This document shows, in pieces, positions 50,323 through 59,857 of a DNA stretch of 64,000 bases; position 1 is the stretch's first letter; each line of letters opens with the position of its first letter. Below the pieces are notes generated by a model, which was given only the letters and a program-made list of their open reading frames with translations, was not told the origin of the DNA and ran no database searches. This DNA comes from Fredinandcohnia aciditolerans. GTDB taxonomy: Bacteria; Bacillota; Bacilli; Bacillales; Bacillaceae_L. The position numbers and the translations under genes are program-made. The stretch is from NCBI GenBank assembly GCA_003640645.1, contig QGHH01000004.1:104875-168874 (forward strand), in the 5' to 3' direction.

Positions 50323-51447
50323 CTATTTAAGTATTTCTTTAGCGATAACAACTCTCTGAATTTGATTCGTTCCTTCATATATTTGCATGATTTTTGCATC
50401 CCTAAAATACTTCTCGACTGGGTAATCACGAATAAATCCATAGCCTCCAAAAATTTGTACGGCATCTGTTGCTACTTTCATTGCTGTATCAGATGCAAAA
50501 CATTTTGCAAAGGAAGCATGCTTGATGGATGGAGTACCCGATTGTAAAAACTGGACAGCTTGATGAACAAGGAGCCTTGCCGCTTCAATATTCATCGCCA
50601 TATCCGCAAGCATGAATTGGATCGCCTGTAGATTTGAAATCGGTTTTCCGAATTGAGTTCGATCCTTCGAATAAGAAAGGGCATCTTCATAGGCAGCTTG
50701 AGCAATTCCTACTGATTGAGCTCCTACCATCGGTCTAGCATTCATGAGCCCTTGTAAAAAGATTTTTAAGCCGGCACCTTCTGCACCGATTCGATTCGAT
50801 GCTGGAACACGTACGTCTTCGAAAATGACAGATGCTGTATTTGAGGCTCGTAAGCCAAGCTTTTTCTCTTTGACACCTACCTGTAACCCTTCTGAATCTT
50901 GATCTACGACAAATGCTGTAAAACCACTATCTTTTACATTGGTTAACACAACAAAAAAGTCAGCATAGCTTGCATTCGTAATAAAACATTTTTCTCCATT
51001 AATGATGTATTCCTCACCACTTCTGATGGCGGTCGTCTTTAAAGAGCTAACATCACTCCCTGCACCTGGTTCAGTCAAGGCAAACGAAGCAAACTTTCCT
51101 TCCCTAGTGAGTTGGGGCAGATATTTTCTCTTTAGCTCTTCACTTCCACCCACTAGAATTGGATATGAAGAAAGTGAGTTTGCTTCTATGCTTGTGGCAA
51201 CACTCGCACATGCTCTTGCAATTTCTTCAACGATTAAAGCATGTGAGAGCTTATCAATACCCGGCCCTCCATATTCCTCTGGAATGGCTAGGTTGGATAA
51301 TCCTACCTCATGTAGTCTTCTTAAAATTTCTAGTGGAAATTCTTCTTCCTCATCATACTGTCTTGCAAAAGGTGTAATTTCATTTTTTGCGATGTCACGT
51401 GCAAAGCTTCTAATTGTTTGATGTTCGTCTGTTACGATAAAGCTCAC
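50323..51447 (-). CDS. Acyl-CoA dehydrogenase
   Basis: 374 residues of the short-chain type acyl-CoA dehydrogenase family: FALTEPGAGSDVSSLKT, ITNASYADFFVV and the C-terminal IFGGYGFIRDYPVEKYFRDAK with the catalytic Glu in QIYEGTNQIQ. It oxidises an acyl-CoA at the alpha-beta position with FAD and passes electrons to ETF. GTG 51447 is chosen because AAGGGTGA lies 5 nt upstream; a longer in-frame extension (to 51558) is not homologous in character. It completes a beta-oxidation set with the hydratase, dehydrogenase and thiolase upstream. Confidence 0.94.
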   Translation of the reverse strand: MSFIVTDEHQTIRSFARDIAKNEITPFARQYDEEEEFPLEILRRLHEVGLSNLAIPEEYGGPGIDKLSHALIVEEIARACASVATSIEANSLSSYPILVGGSEELKRKYLPQLTREGKFASFALTEPGAGSDVSSLKTTAIRSGEEYIINGEKCFITNASYADFFVVLTNVKDSGFTAFVVDQDSEGLQVGVKEKKLGLRASNTASVIFEDVRVPASNRIGAEGAGLKIFLQGLMNARPMVGAQSVGIAQAAYEDALSYSKDRTQFGKPISNLQAIQFMLADMAMNIEAARLLVHQAVQFLQSGTPSIKHASFAKCFASDTAMKVATDAVQIFGGYGFIRDYPVEKYFRDAKIMQIYEGTNQIQRVVIAKEILK

Positions 51448-51561
51448 TTTTATCACCCTTTTATATGAGGTTGTCAAAAAAGTCCGGTGAAAATGACATA
51501 ATGTATAGGAACTTCGACTAATTATCGACGCAGTCCTTTTCATCCTCCTTTTTAACACACA

Positions 51562-52293
51562 TTATATGACTTTCTCTGTATAACCTAAATATGTGGATTG
51601 AACGAGTGGATTTTGGATTAATTCATCTGCTCTGCCTTCAAGGACAAATTTGCCTCGGTCCATCACATATGCTCGATCAGCAACACTTAGGGCTGCTTTT
51701 ACATTTTGTTCAACTAAGATCACCATTGCACCAAACTCATCCCTTATTTGCTTCATAATATCAAGGATTTCTTTTACGATTAAAGGCGCTAATCCCATTG
51801 AAGGCTCATCTAGAAGGATCACTTTTGGATCAGACATTAACGCCCTTGCAATGGCTAACATTTGCTGTTCTCCTCCACTTAATGTTCCTGCAATACTATT
51901 CATATGCTTCTGTAATCCTGGAAACATCTCAATCATTCGGTCTATCTTTGTAGTAATAATCTGTTTTTCTTTTCGGTATTTAAAATACATTCCAAGAACC
52001 AAATTTTCCTTGACCGTTAGATTTGAAAAGATTTGACGCCCTTCAGGGACAAGAGAAATTCCTTGTTCGACTACTTTATGAGATTTCACGCCCGTTAAAG
52101 ATATATCATTATAAAAGACTTCACCTTCAGTTGGCTTGTAGATACCCGAAATCGTTCCGAGCAAAGTGCTTTTTCCTGCTCCATTCGCTCCGATGATCGA
52201 TATGATTTCTCCAGGATTCACTACTAGATTGATTCCATCGATTCCTTTAACTCTACCATGATAGGTAGTAAGATTGGTTGTGCGGAGTATCAT
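51562..52293 (-). CDS. livF: Liv-type ABC transporter ATP-binding protein (LivF)
   Basis: 243 residues with Walker A GANGAGKST, signature LSGGEQQMLAIARAL, Walker B VILLDEPSMGLAP and H-loop VEQN, the last being typical of LivF. The start overlaps the LivG stop by 4 nt (ATGA). It is one of two ATPases of a high-affinity branched-chain amino acid type importer; here the neighbours suggest a carboxylic acid substrate. Confidence 0.93.
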   Translation of the reverse strand: MILRTTNLTTYHGRVKGIDGINLVVNPGEIISIIGANGAGKSTLLGTISGIYKPTEGEVFYNDISLTGVKSHKVVEQGISLVPEGRQIFSNLTVKENLVLGMYFKYRKEKQIITTKIDRMIEMFPGLQKHMNSIAGTLSGGEQQMLAIARALMSDPKVILLDEPSMGLAPLIVKEILDIMKQIRDEFGAMVILVEQNVKAALSVADRAYVMDRGKFVLEGRADELIQNPLVQSTYLGYTEKVI

Positions 52294-53060
52294 AATACTT
52301 CCTCCCCTAAATAAGCAGCTATTACCTTTGGGTTTTTCTTAATCTCTTCTGGTGTTCCTTCAGCAATCTTATTTCCAAAGTCAATTACAACAATTTTATC
52401 TGCAATTTTCATGACTGTATTCATGTCATGTTCCACAAAGAGAAATGAATAGCCTTCTTGTTTCATGTCGAGTAGGATATCTGCAACTTTTGCCGCTTCT
52501 CCGTCATTAAGCCCAGCCATTGGCTCATCAAGTAATACAAGCTTTGGTTTCGAAACGATTGCACGTGCAATTTCTAAAAGTTTTTGCAGTCCATATGGTA
52601 GATTTCCTGCAATTTGGTCTGCTTGATCAAGTATGCCTACCTTTTCCAAAGCTTCTTCAGCAAGCTGTTTTGCCATTTCATCATCTTTATTTACCGCCTT
52701 GGTTCTTAATGCCGTAAGAAAAACATTCGTTTTCATTTGAGGGTGAACACCGAGCATTACGTTTTCAAGAACAGTCATGTTGTCAAAAATTTGAAGGTTT
52801 TGAAACGTACGAGTAATTCCTTTAGAAGCTAAACTATGAATCGGTGACCCATTTAACTTTTCCCCCAAAAACCAGACCTCACCACTAGTACTAGGCAGAA
52901 CAGATGAGATCATATTAAATAACGTTGTTTTCCCAGCACCATTCGGACCAATAACAGCGAGTATTTCTCCTTGATTCATTGTGAAAGAGACATCGTTTAC
53001 TGCCACAATTCCTCCGAATCGTTTCGTTAAATGATTAATCTGCAGGATGATTGTTTTCAT
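52290..53060 (-). CDS. livG: Liv-type ABC transporter ATP-binding protein (LivG)
   Basis: 256 residues with Walker A GPNGAGKTT, signature LPYGLQKLLEIARAI, Walker B LVLLDEPMAGLND and H-loop VEHDM; the LPYG-type signature and the C-terminal KNPKVIAAYLGEE mark LivG. It overlaps LivM by 26 nt. It pairs with LivF to power the importer. Confidence 0.93.
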   Translation of the reverse strand: MKTIILQINHLTKRFGGIVAVNDVSFTMNQGEILAVIGPNGAGKTTLFNMISSVLPSTSGEVWFLGEKLNGSPIHSLASKGITRTFQNLQIFDNMTVLENVMLGVHPQMKTNVFLTALRTKAVNKDDEMAKQLAEEALEKVGILDQADQIAGNLPYGLQKLLEIARAIVSKPKLVLLDEPMAGLNDGEAAKVADILLDMKQEGYSFLFVEHDMNTVMKIADKIVVIDFGNKIAEGTPEEIKKNPKVIAAYLGEEVL

Positions 53061-54063
53061 TTACGACAACGTCCTCCTTTCTTGTTACAGGTCGAACTTT
53101 ATCCTTAACCCGTTTGTAAAGACTGGCACCTGTTGGGATAAGTCCTTTTGGCATAAACATAACGACTAGGATTAAGACGAGGCCATACACAATAATTTCG
53201 ACTTCTCCACTTACATCAAATAACAATGGAAGATAATCCTTCACCCATTCACCGAGCATCGTCATTAAAAAAGCACCTGCTATTGCACCCCAAATAGATT
53301 GGGAACCGCCTACTACTACCATTACTAGAAATTGTATCGAGACTAATATGTGAAAGGTAGATGGTGTAATAAAATTCATAAAATGAGCATACATACTTCC
53401 TGCAACTGCTGCAAAAATTGCACTTAATACAAAAATATGAAGTTTAAACTTTGCAACGTTAATTCCTAATGACTTTGTTGCAATCTCACTATCATGAATG
53501 CCTCTTAACACCCTTCCAAGATGGGAATGTACAATATTAAGGGAAACGATGACGATTAAAACAACAATTCCCCAAATAAAATAGTAGAAGCTCAACTCTT
53601 GTTGTAAAACAAACCCAAAAAGATTTAATTTTGGGATTCCAGATAAACCAGCAGCACCTTTGGTAATGTCGGTTAGCCCTAGCAAAAGAATAAATACAAT
53701 AACATTGACACCAATAGTTGCGAATGCTAAGAAATGTTCTTTCAATTTTAATATAGGAATTCCAATAACAAATGCTAGAAGACCTGTCACTAGTACCCCA
53801 ACAATGAGTGCAATCCATGAAGACATTTGATAACTTGTCGTTAAAACTCCTGTAAAATAAGCACCTAATCCAAAGAAAGCAGCATGCCCAAGTGATATTT
53901 GGCCTGCATACCCCATAAGCAGACTTAATCCAATTGTAACCATGCTATATATTCCAATCAGGATAAATAGACTTAACATATAAGAATTATTGAATAATAA
54001 TGGAAGTACGATTATCGTGGAAAGCATGACAATCAATGGTTTTGTCCGACTAGGATACAACAT
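53035..54063 (-). CDS. livM: Liv-type ABC transporter permease (LivM)
   Basis: 342 residues with about nine membrane helices and the LivM pattern GYAGQISLGHAAFFGLGAY and GGSQSIWGAIAGAFLMT; the coupling loop AIHDSEIATKSLGIN-like segment is present as GIHDSEIATKSLGI. Its cytoplasmic tail is basic. It lies 18 nt after LivH and forms the membrane channel with it. Confidence 0.93.
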   Translation of the reverse strand: MLYPSRTKPLIVMLSTIIVLPLLFNNSYMLSLFILIGIYSMVTIGLSLLMGYAGQISLGHAAFFGLGAYFTGVLTTSYQMSSWIALIVGVLVTGLLAFVIGIPILKLKEHFLAFATIGVNVIVFILLLGLTDITKGAAGLSGIPKLNLFGFVLQQELSFYYFIWGIVVLIVIVSLNIVHSHLGRVLRGIHDSEIATKSLGINVAKFKLHIFVLSAIFAAVAGSMYAHFMNFITPSTFHILVSIQFLVMVVVGGSQSIWGAIAGAFLMTMLGEWVKDYLPLLFDVSGEVEIIVYGLVLILVVMFMPKGLIPTGASLYKRVKDKVRPVTRKEDVVVNENNHPAD

Positions 54064-54081
54064 GTTTCAATCCCCCTCTCC

Positions 54082-54954
54082 TCACACGCGATTCCCAATA
54101 ACTTTTGACATAATTCCATTTGGTGCAACAAATAGAACAAGTAATAGAATTCCAAAACTTATCGCATCGCTGTATGAAGTGGATATATATCCTGCTGAAA
54201 AAGATTCGATAATACCAATTAAGAAGCCTGCAATTACTACCGCCGGAACCTTCGTCATTCCTCCGATAATCATAGCCATAAAACCTTTTAATCCAAGCAT
54301 TAATCCCATATCATAAGTTGCACCTGTTACAGGGGCAATGACAATCCCAGCAATCGCTCCTACAGCCGCACTTAAAACAAATGCCAATGTAGACATGGAA
54401 GAGGTATTGATGCCCATTAGCCTTGCAGCTACTGGATTTACAACACAGGCTTTTAACGCAGATCCGGTAATTGTTTTTTCAAAGAAGATATAAAGAAGTG
54501 CTAGTAAGAAAAATAGCGTACATATGACCCAGATGCTCTGTGGCATTAGTACAGCTCCCATAATTTGAATCGGATTGTTGGCTGAAAATGCAGGTAGAGA
54601 CTTTGGATACGTCCCCCAAGCAAATAATCCGATTGCTTTAAGAACCATGGATAAACCTACTGTTATGATGATTAAGTTTATAAAACTTGCATTTTTCGTT
54701 GGAGCAACTGCGAGTTTCTCAACAGCAAATCCGATCAATGCTGTACACAAAACGGCTAACAGAATAGCAACATAAATCGGTAAGCCTAGACTTGAAAAAG
54801 TGATGCAAAACATCGCTCCAAGCATTGCGAATTCACCCTGAGCGAAATTAATAATGCCTGTCACATTGTAAATTGTTACGAACCCGATTGCGATTAATGC
54901 ATAGATACTTCCAGTCGTTAAACCTGTAATCAAATACTGAATAACAGCATCCAT
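54082..54954 (-). CDS. livH: Liv-type ABC transporter permease (LivH)
   Basis: 290 residues with about eight membrane helices; GLTTGSIYALIAIGFVTIYN, NFAQGEFAMLGAM and GGMTKVPAVVIAGFLIGIIE are LivH signatures. ATG 54954 follows AAAGGAGGG. It is separated from the binding protein gene by 78 nt containing a small hairpin. Confidence 0.94.
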   Translation of the reverse strand: MDAVIQYLITGLTTGSIYALIAIGFVTIYNVTGIINFAQGEFAMLGAMFCITFSSLGLPIYVAILLAVLCTALIGFAVEKLAVAPTKNASFINLIIITVGLSMVLKAIGLFAWGTYPKSLPAFSANNPIQIMGAVLMPQSIWVICTLFFLLALLYIFFEKTITGSALKACVVNPVAARLMGINTSSMSTLAFVLSAAVGAIAGIVIAPVTGATYDMGLMLGLKGFMAMIIGGMTKVPAVVIAGFLIGIIESFSAGYISTSYSDAISFGILLLVLFVAPNGIMSKVIGNRV

Positions 54955-54983
54955 CGTAACCCTCCTTTATCAAAGAACTCAGA

Positions 54984-55013
54984 AAGCATGCATGACTCAC
55001 ATCATACATGCTT
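54984..55013 (-). other. Intercistronic hairpin between binding protein and LivH genes
   Basis: AAGCATG/CATGCTT with a 16-nt loop and no U-tract; it may stabilise the binding protein mRNA. Confidence 0.4.
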
Positions 55014-55032
55014 CAATTGATTATCTAAGATT

Positions 55033-56220
55033 CTATTCTAATTTCCAGCCGTTCTCCCCAACCTTAAGGATGGCCATACCATCACCCTCAACACCATTAC
55101 GATTTTCTGGTGAAAGATTATATGTTCCTGTAACACCTTTATAAGAGATTGTTTCTAAATATTTCTTAATAGATTCGGAATCGGTATTACCTTCGGAAAT
55201 AGCTTGCAATACCATTTGAATCCCATCATACGCATAGCCGCCAAATGGACCTGGATTATAATCGTACTCTTCCATAAATGGTTCAGCAAAGTCTTTAAAG
55301 AGCTGAGTTTGTTCGTTATCTTCTAATGAATCAAGAACATTTAATTTACTTCCAAGCACCAATACTCCAAGCCCATCTGCTCCAACTTGATCTAAGAAAC
55401 CTTGATTACTTACAGCATGGCTTTGAATCATAGGAACATCAATGCCTAATTGTGAGTAGTTTTTGGCAATAATTCCTGCTCCAGGGGGACGTGACCAAAT
55501 AATGATAGCACCTGGATTTTTAGGCTTTATTTTCGTTAACTGGACAGTCATATCAGTAGCTTCAGCATCAAAATCTTCCTTTGCAACAATTTCAATACCA
55601 TTTTCTTTTGCCATCCCTTCAAAGACAGGAAGTCCAGTTTGACCAAAGCCGTCCCTTGCATTGATCCAAGCAACACTATCAATATTGTTATCTTTTAAAT
55701 AATCAATTACATTTTGAAGTACTGTTTCGTTGCTTTGAGGCGCTTGAACCGTGTATTCATTTAATTGGTCATCATTCAGTACACCTAGCGCAACGAGCGG
55801 AATTTTATTTTCAGCAGCTACACCCATCAGTGCCACACTCGTACTGGTTTGAGTTCCTCCTACTACAGCTGTAACATTATGTTCTGAAATCATTTTTTTC
55901 ATAAGTACAACGGCATTTGTATCATCTGTTTCATAATCCTCGATGATAAGCTCGACCTTTTTCCCATTAAAATCTTTGTCTTTTAGTTGTTTGTTTAGTA
56001 ATCTAGCAACATCTGCCTCAGGTTTACCTAACGCAGATGCTGGACCAGTATCTGCAACGATGACACCGATTTTAATCGTATCTGAGGATTCCCCACTCGA
56101 CTTCGCATCGCCTCCACTGATTTCTCCATCAGTTTGTTTTGAACCTCCACTGCAGCCTGCGATAACAAATAAACTTAAACAAATGACCAGAAATGACCAC
56201 ACCCAAGATTTTTTTCTCAT
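55033..56220 (-). CDS. Liv-type substrate-binding lipoprotein
   Basis: 395 residues. The signal ends in a lipobox (VIAGC) followed by a Ser/Gly-rich linker; the periplasmic-binding-like domain begins IKIGVIVADTGPASALGK, as in LivJ/AmiC family proteins that bind branched-chain amino acids, amides or aromatic/aliphatic acids. Its gene overlaps the acyl-CoA ligase gene by 4 nt (ATGA), which links uptake directly to CoA activation. The ligand is probably the acid activated by that ligase (inference). Confidence 0.93.
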   Translation of the reverse strand: MRKKSWVWSFLVICLSLFVIAGCSGGSKQTDGEISGGDAKSSGESSDTIKIGVIVADTGPASALGKPEADVARLLNKQLKDKDFNGKKVELIIEDYETDDTNAVVLMKKMISEHNVTAVVGGTQTSTSVALMGVAAENKIPLVALGVLNDDQLNEYTVQAPQSNETVLQNVIDYLKDNNIDSVAWINARDGFGQTGLPVFEGMAKENGIEIVAKEDFDAEATDMTVQLTKIKPKNPGAIIIWSRPPGAGIIAKNYSQLGIDVPMIQSHAVSNQGFLDQVGADGLGVLVLGSKLNVLDSLEDNEQTQLFKDFAEPFMEEYDYNPGPFGGYAYDGIQMVLQAISEGNTDSESIKKYLETISYKGVTGTYNLSPENRNGVEGDGMAILKVGENGWKLE

Positions 56221-57800
56221 CTTAATTCGGCCCCCAATTTTTCTTTTAATTGATCCTGAAGAGATATTTTTCTAATTTTCCCGCTTGCTGTCATCGGAAA
56301 CTCATCTATAATCAGTAACTTATCTGGGACTTTATAGTCAGCAACTTTTGGTCTTATGAACTCCAAAAGTTCCTTAACACTTGGTGAAGTATTTGGTTTG
56401 ATTTTTACGCAAGCACAAGAAATTTCCCCTAATACCGTGTCAGGGAGTCCAACGATGGCCACTTCCATTACATCCGGGTGTGTATAGAAAACTTCTTCTA
56501 CTTCTCTTGGATAAATATTGTAGCCACCACGAATGATCATTTCTTTTTTTCGTCCAACAATTCTTAGGTTTCCTTGCTCGTCTAATGTGCCTAGGTCACC
56601 GGAATAAAACCATCCATCCTCATCCAATGCTTCCCTCGTTTTTTCAGGCATATTGTAGTAGCCCTTCATGATCCCGAAACCACGACAAGCTATTTCTCCA
56701 ACTTCATTAAGACCAACATCTTCCTTAAATTCGTTAACTATTTTCACTTCGGCACCTGACAGTACCTTTCCAACCGTTTCGGCACGAATTTGGTCGTCAT
56801 CATCAAAAGCAGTCATCGTAAGGGTAGGTGATGTCTCGCTTAAACCGTAACAAACAACGATATCACAGCCCATATCCGTACGAATTCGCTTAACAATCTC
56901 TACAGGACACGGAGCCGCTGCGATAATACCTGTTCTTAAAGATGACAGGTCATAATTTTTGAACTCAGCATGATTAAGCTCTAAAATGAACATTGTTGGT
57001 ACGCCATGCTTTACTGTGATTCTTTCATTTTGAGTGGTTTTCAACGCTTCTTGGGCATTATATTTTTCTGCCAAGACCATTCGTGCTCCTACAGCAATCG
57101 TACTTAGAATGCTTGGCACCATACCAAATACATGGAAAAGTGGTACAGCTACATAAAAGACATCCTCTTCGGTACACTTCATCTCTTCAGCGGTAATAAT
57201 CGCGGTGTTCACAAAATTACTATGGGTAAGCATCGCCCCTTTTGGTGCTCCTGTGGACCCTGAAGTATACAAGATACAGAAAATATCATCCTCCGAATCG
57301 ATTGGGACAGGGGAAAAAGGATGATCGTCAACTCTTTCAAGTAATTGCTCATAACTCATATGGCCATCTTTCACGCACCGAACTGTAATGAGTCTTTCAA
57401 GACTTGTGACACGTTGGATAGCTAACGTAAATTGTTCATAATGCTTGACTCCACCAAATTCTTCGGTAAAAAAGGCAATCTTAGCTTCAGAATTACGTAA
57501 AATGTACTCAACTTCATCTTGTCGGTAACGAGTATTGAAAGGAACGATGATGCCTCCAAGATGAGAGACAGCCATATAAATTACGACAAATTCATTCCAA
57601 TTTGGTAAGCAAACCGCAATTTTATCTCCCTTTGTAATGCCGATTTCTTGTAGTGAGGCTGCTAGATTAATAGACTTCTCCCATAACTCCTGATAGGACA
57701 GCCGTGTATAACCATCGTATGAAACTTCGTGATGAGGATCCTTTTTGCAAACGTTTTCTAAAAGTTCCGAAACACTAAGTTTGCTTAATTCTTTTTTCAT
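56217..57800 (-). CDS. Acyl-CoA synthetase (AMP-binding, fatty acid/aryl acid-CoA ligase type)
   Basis: 527 residues of the ANL superfamily. The P-loop motif is LYTSGSTGAPKGAMLTH, with YGLSETSPT and the hinge region YSGDLGTLDEQGNLRIVGRKK, and the catalytic lysine near the end in PMTASGKIRK. It forms an acyl-adenylate and then the CoA thioester. Acid specificity cannot be deduced; it could be medium-chain, branched or cyclic/aryl acids. ATG 57800 lies 6-7 nt after GGGGTG. It is coupled to the binding protein gene downstream. Confidence 0.93.
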   Translation of the reverse strand: MKKELSKLSVSELLENVCKKDPHHEVSYDGYTRLSYQELWEKSINLAASLQEIGITKGDKIAVCLPNWNEFVVIYMAVSHLGGIIVPFNTRYRQDEVEYILRNSEAKIAFFTEEFGGVKHYEQFTLAIQRVTSLERLITVRCVKDGHMSYEQLLERVDDHPFSPVPIDSEDDIFCILYTSGSTGAPKGAMLTHSNFVNTAIITAEEMKCTEEDVFYVAVPLFHVFGMVPSILSTIAVGARMVLAEKYNAQEALKTTQNERITVKHGVPTMFILELNHAEFKNYDLSSLRTGIIAAAPCPVEIVKRIRTDMGCDIVVCYGLSETSPTLTMTAFDDDDQIRAETVGKVLSGAEVKIVNEFKEDVGLNEVGEIACRGFGIMKGYYNMPEKTREALDEDGWFYSGDLGTLDEQGNLRIVGRKKEMIIRGGYNIYPREVEEVFYTHPDVMEVAIVGLPDTVLGEISCACVKIKPNTSPSVKELLEFIRPKVADYKVPDKLLIIDEFPMTASGKIRKISLQDQLKEKLGAELR

Positions 57801-57863
57801 GTAATTCACCCCAATAACTAAAATTTCCTTAGTCAGTCGGGACTGAGCCCCGACTGTTTAACT

Positions 57864-59042
57864 CTACAAGACTTCCCAAATTGCCGCGATTCCTTGGCCT
57901 CCACCAATACATAATGCAGATGCACCGTATTTTTTATTTCTTCTCTTAAGCTCGTAAATGAGCGATAAACTGATTCTTGCACCACTCGCTCCAAGTGGAT
58001 GACCTAATGCAACCGCACCACCATTAACATTCCCAATGCTTGGATCAAAACCTAATTCCTTTTGGCATGCTAGGTATTGAGCAGCAAACGCTTCATTGAT
58101 TTCAATTAAATCCAAGTCCTCTACTCTCATATTAACTCGCTCTAATGCTTGACGAATGGCTGGAGCAGGTCCGATTCCCATATATTTTGGCTCAACGCCA
58201 ACAATTCCCCATGAAACCAATCTCGCTAATGGTTTTAAATCCCGCTTTTGGGCATAGTCACTAGAAGTAACTACCATCGTTGCTGCACCGTCATTGATGC
58301 CACTTGCATTTCCAGCCGTAACGACACCGTCTTCTTTAAATCTAGCCGGTAATCGATTTAACACATCAACCGGCGTATCACGAGGATGTTCATCTTGATC
58401 AATTACCTTTTGACTTTTTCTTACTTTCACCGTTACCGGTATAATTTCCTTTTCAAAAATGCCTTTTTCTTGAGCTGTTAAAGCACGCTTGTGACTTAGT
58501 GAGGCAAACTCATCAATCTGTTCTCTTGAAATCTCATATTTTTCAGCAAGGTTTTCCGCTGTAATGGCCATCGAGCATTTCCCATATGGATCATAGAGAG
58601 CTTCCCAGAGGTAATCCTCCATTGGTGCTTTTCCAAGTGGTAAGCCCCATCTAGCCCCACGAACAACATGTGGAACCTGGCTCATATTTTCTGTACCACC
58701 CGCAATGCTAACATTGGATTCTCCTAGTTTAATAGATTGCGCAGCGTTTACGATAGCTTGTAAACCTGAGCCACAAAGTCGATTGACGGTTAATCCAGGC
58801 ACATGCTCAGGAATGCCTGATTTTAACCCGACATGCCTTGCCATATAAATTGCGTCAGTACTGGATTGAATAACATTTCCGATTACTACTTGATCCACTT
58901 CTTCCGGCTGGATTGATGACCTACGCATTGCTTCCTTTGCTGTATGCACGGCAAGGTCGATCGCTGATACATCACGAAATGAGCCCCCGAATTCTGTAAA
59001 AGCAGTACGTGCACCATCAATGACAACAATTTCTTTGCTCAA
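57864..59042 (-). CDS. Acetyl-CoA acyltransferase (thiolase)
   Basis: 392 residues with the thiolase active sites: NRLCGSGLQAI (nucleophile Cys), NEAFAAQYLA, GHPLGASGAR (His) and CIGGGQG (second Cys). It cleaves 3-ketoacyl-CoA to acetyl-CoA and a shortened acyl-CoA, the last step of the pathway encoded here. The start is TTG 59042, 6 nt after AAGGTGA. It follows the hydratase gene with an 11-nt gap. Confidence 0.95.
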   Translation of the reverse strand: MSKEIVVIDGARTAFTEFGGSFRDVSAIDLAVHTAKEAMRRSSIQPEEVDQVVIGNVIQSSTDAIYMARHVGLKSGIPEHVPGLTVNRLCGSGLQAIVNAAQSIKLGESNVSIAGGTENMSQVPHVVRGARWGLPLGKAPMEDYLWEALYDPYGKCSMAITAENLAEKYEISREQIDEFASLSHKRALTAQEKGIFEKEIIPVTVKVRKSQKVIDQDEHPRDTPVDVLNRLPARFKEDGVVTAGNASGINDGAATMVVTSSDYAQKRDLKPLARLVSWGIVGVEPKYMGIGPAPAIRQALERVNMRVEDLDLIEINEAFAAQYLACQKELGFDPSIGNVNGGAVALGHPLGASGARISLSLIYELKRRNKKYGASALCIGGGQGIAAIWEVL

Positions 59043-59053
59043 TATACTTCACC

Positions 59054-59830
59054 TTACCTTCCAACAAATTGTGGCTTTCTCTTTTCTACAAAAGATTTCA
59101 TTCCTTCAACACGATCTTCACTTGCAAAGGCATTTCCGAAACAAGCAGTTTCAAGGTCCAAGGCTGCCTGTAAATTCACCTCTGTCCCTCGGTTAATCGA
59201 AGTCTTTAGCATTTTCATTGCAATCCGTGGTTTTTGGGCTAATTTTTCAGCCCATTCAATCGCTTCTTCTAGTACACGTTCTGATTCTACTACCTTATTG
59301 ACTAAGCCCACTTCAAGTGCTTTTTCAGCATCAATCATTTCACCGAAATAGAGCAATTCTTTCGCTTTGGCTTGACCGATTAAACGTGGAAGACGTTGCG
59401 TTCCACCCCCACCAGGGATAATGCCTAAATTAATTTCAGGCAATCCAAATTTTGTCGTTGGTGAACCGATTCGGAAATCACAGGCAAGTGCTAATTCACA
59501 TCCGCCACCTAAAGCAAGCCCATTTACCGCAGCAATTACCGGCTTTGAAATAGATTCAACTTTGTCATATGCAAGACGAGAGATTCTTGACATCTCCATC
59601 ATGTCAGCTCCATTTAAGTTGACCATTTCATTGATATCAGCACCTGCGGCAAAAGCGCGGTCGCCTTTTCCTGTAAGTATAATGGCGCGAACCTCTGAAT
59701 CCTTTTCAAGTTCCTCGAATAGAGTGTATAACTCATTATATACTTGGCTACTTAACGGATTGTATGGAGGACGATTTAAATAGACAATCCCGATATGTTT
59801 ATCATTTGAAAGATATTGAACTGTATCCAT
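59054..59830 (-). CDS. Enoyl-CoA hydratase
   Basis: 258 residues of the crotonase family: RPPYNPLS, KGDRAFAAGADINEM (oxyanion hole) and NGLALGGGCELALACD, with the catalytic Glu pair expected near ELALACD and PEINLGIIPGGGG. It hydrates the alpha-beta double bond made by the dehydrogenase. ATG 59830 is preferred; a TTG at 59845 lies against AAAGG without spacing. It lies between the 3-hydroxyacyl-CoA dehydrogenase and thiolase genes. Confidence 0.94.
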   Translation of the reverse strand: MDTVQYLSNDKHIGIVYLNRPPYNPLSSQVYNELYTLFEELEKDSEVRAIILTGKGDRAFAAGADINEMVNLNGADMMEMSRISRLAYDKVESISKPVIAAVNGLALGGGCELALACDFRIGSPTTKFGLPEINLGIIPGGGGTQRLPRLIGQAKAKELLYFGEMIDAEKALEVGLVNKVVESERVLEEAIEWAEKLAQKPRIAMKMLKTSINRGTEVNLQAALDLETACFGNAFASEDRVEGMKSFVEKRKPQFVGR

Positions 59831-59857
59831 TGTGACGTAACACAACCTTTCTATTAT

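Noticed and set aside
51448-51558. N-terminal extension of the acyl-CoA dehydrogenase
   Set aside because: The extension is non-homologous in character, and AAGGGTGA positioned before GTG 51447 gives a normal family start; the AAAGGAGG near 51544 abuts its ATG without spacing.
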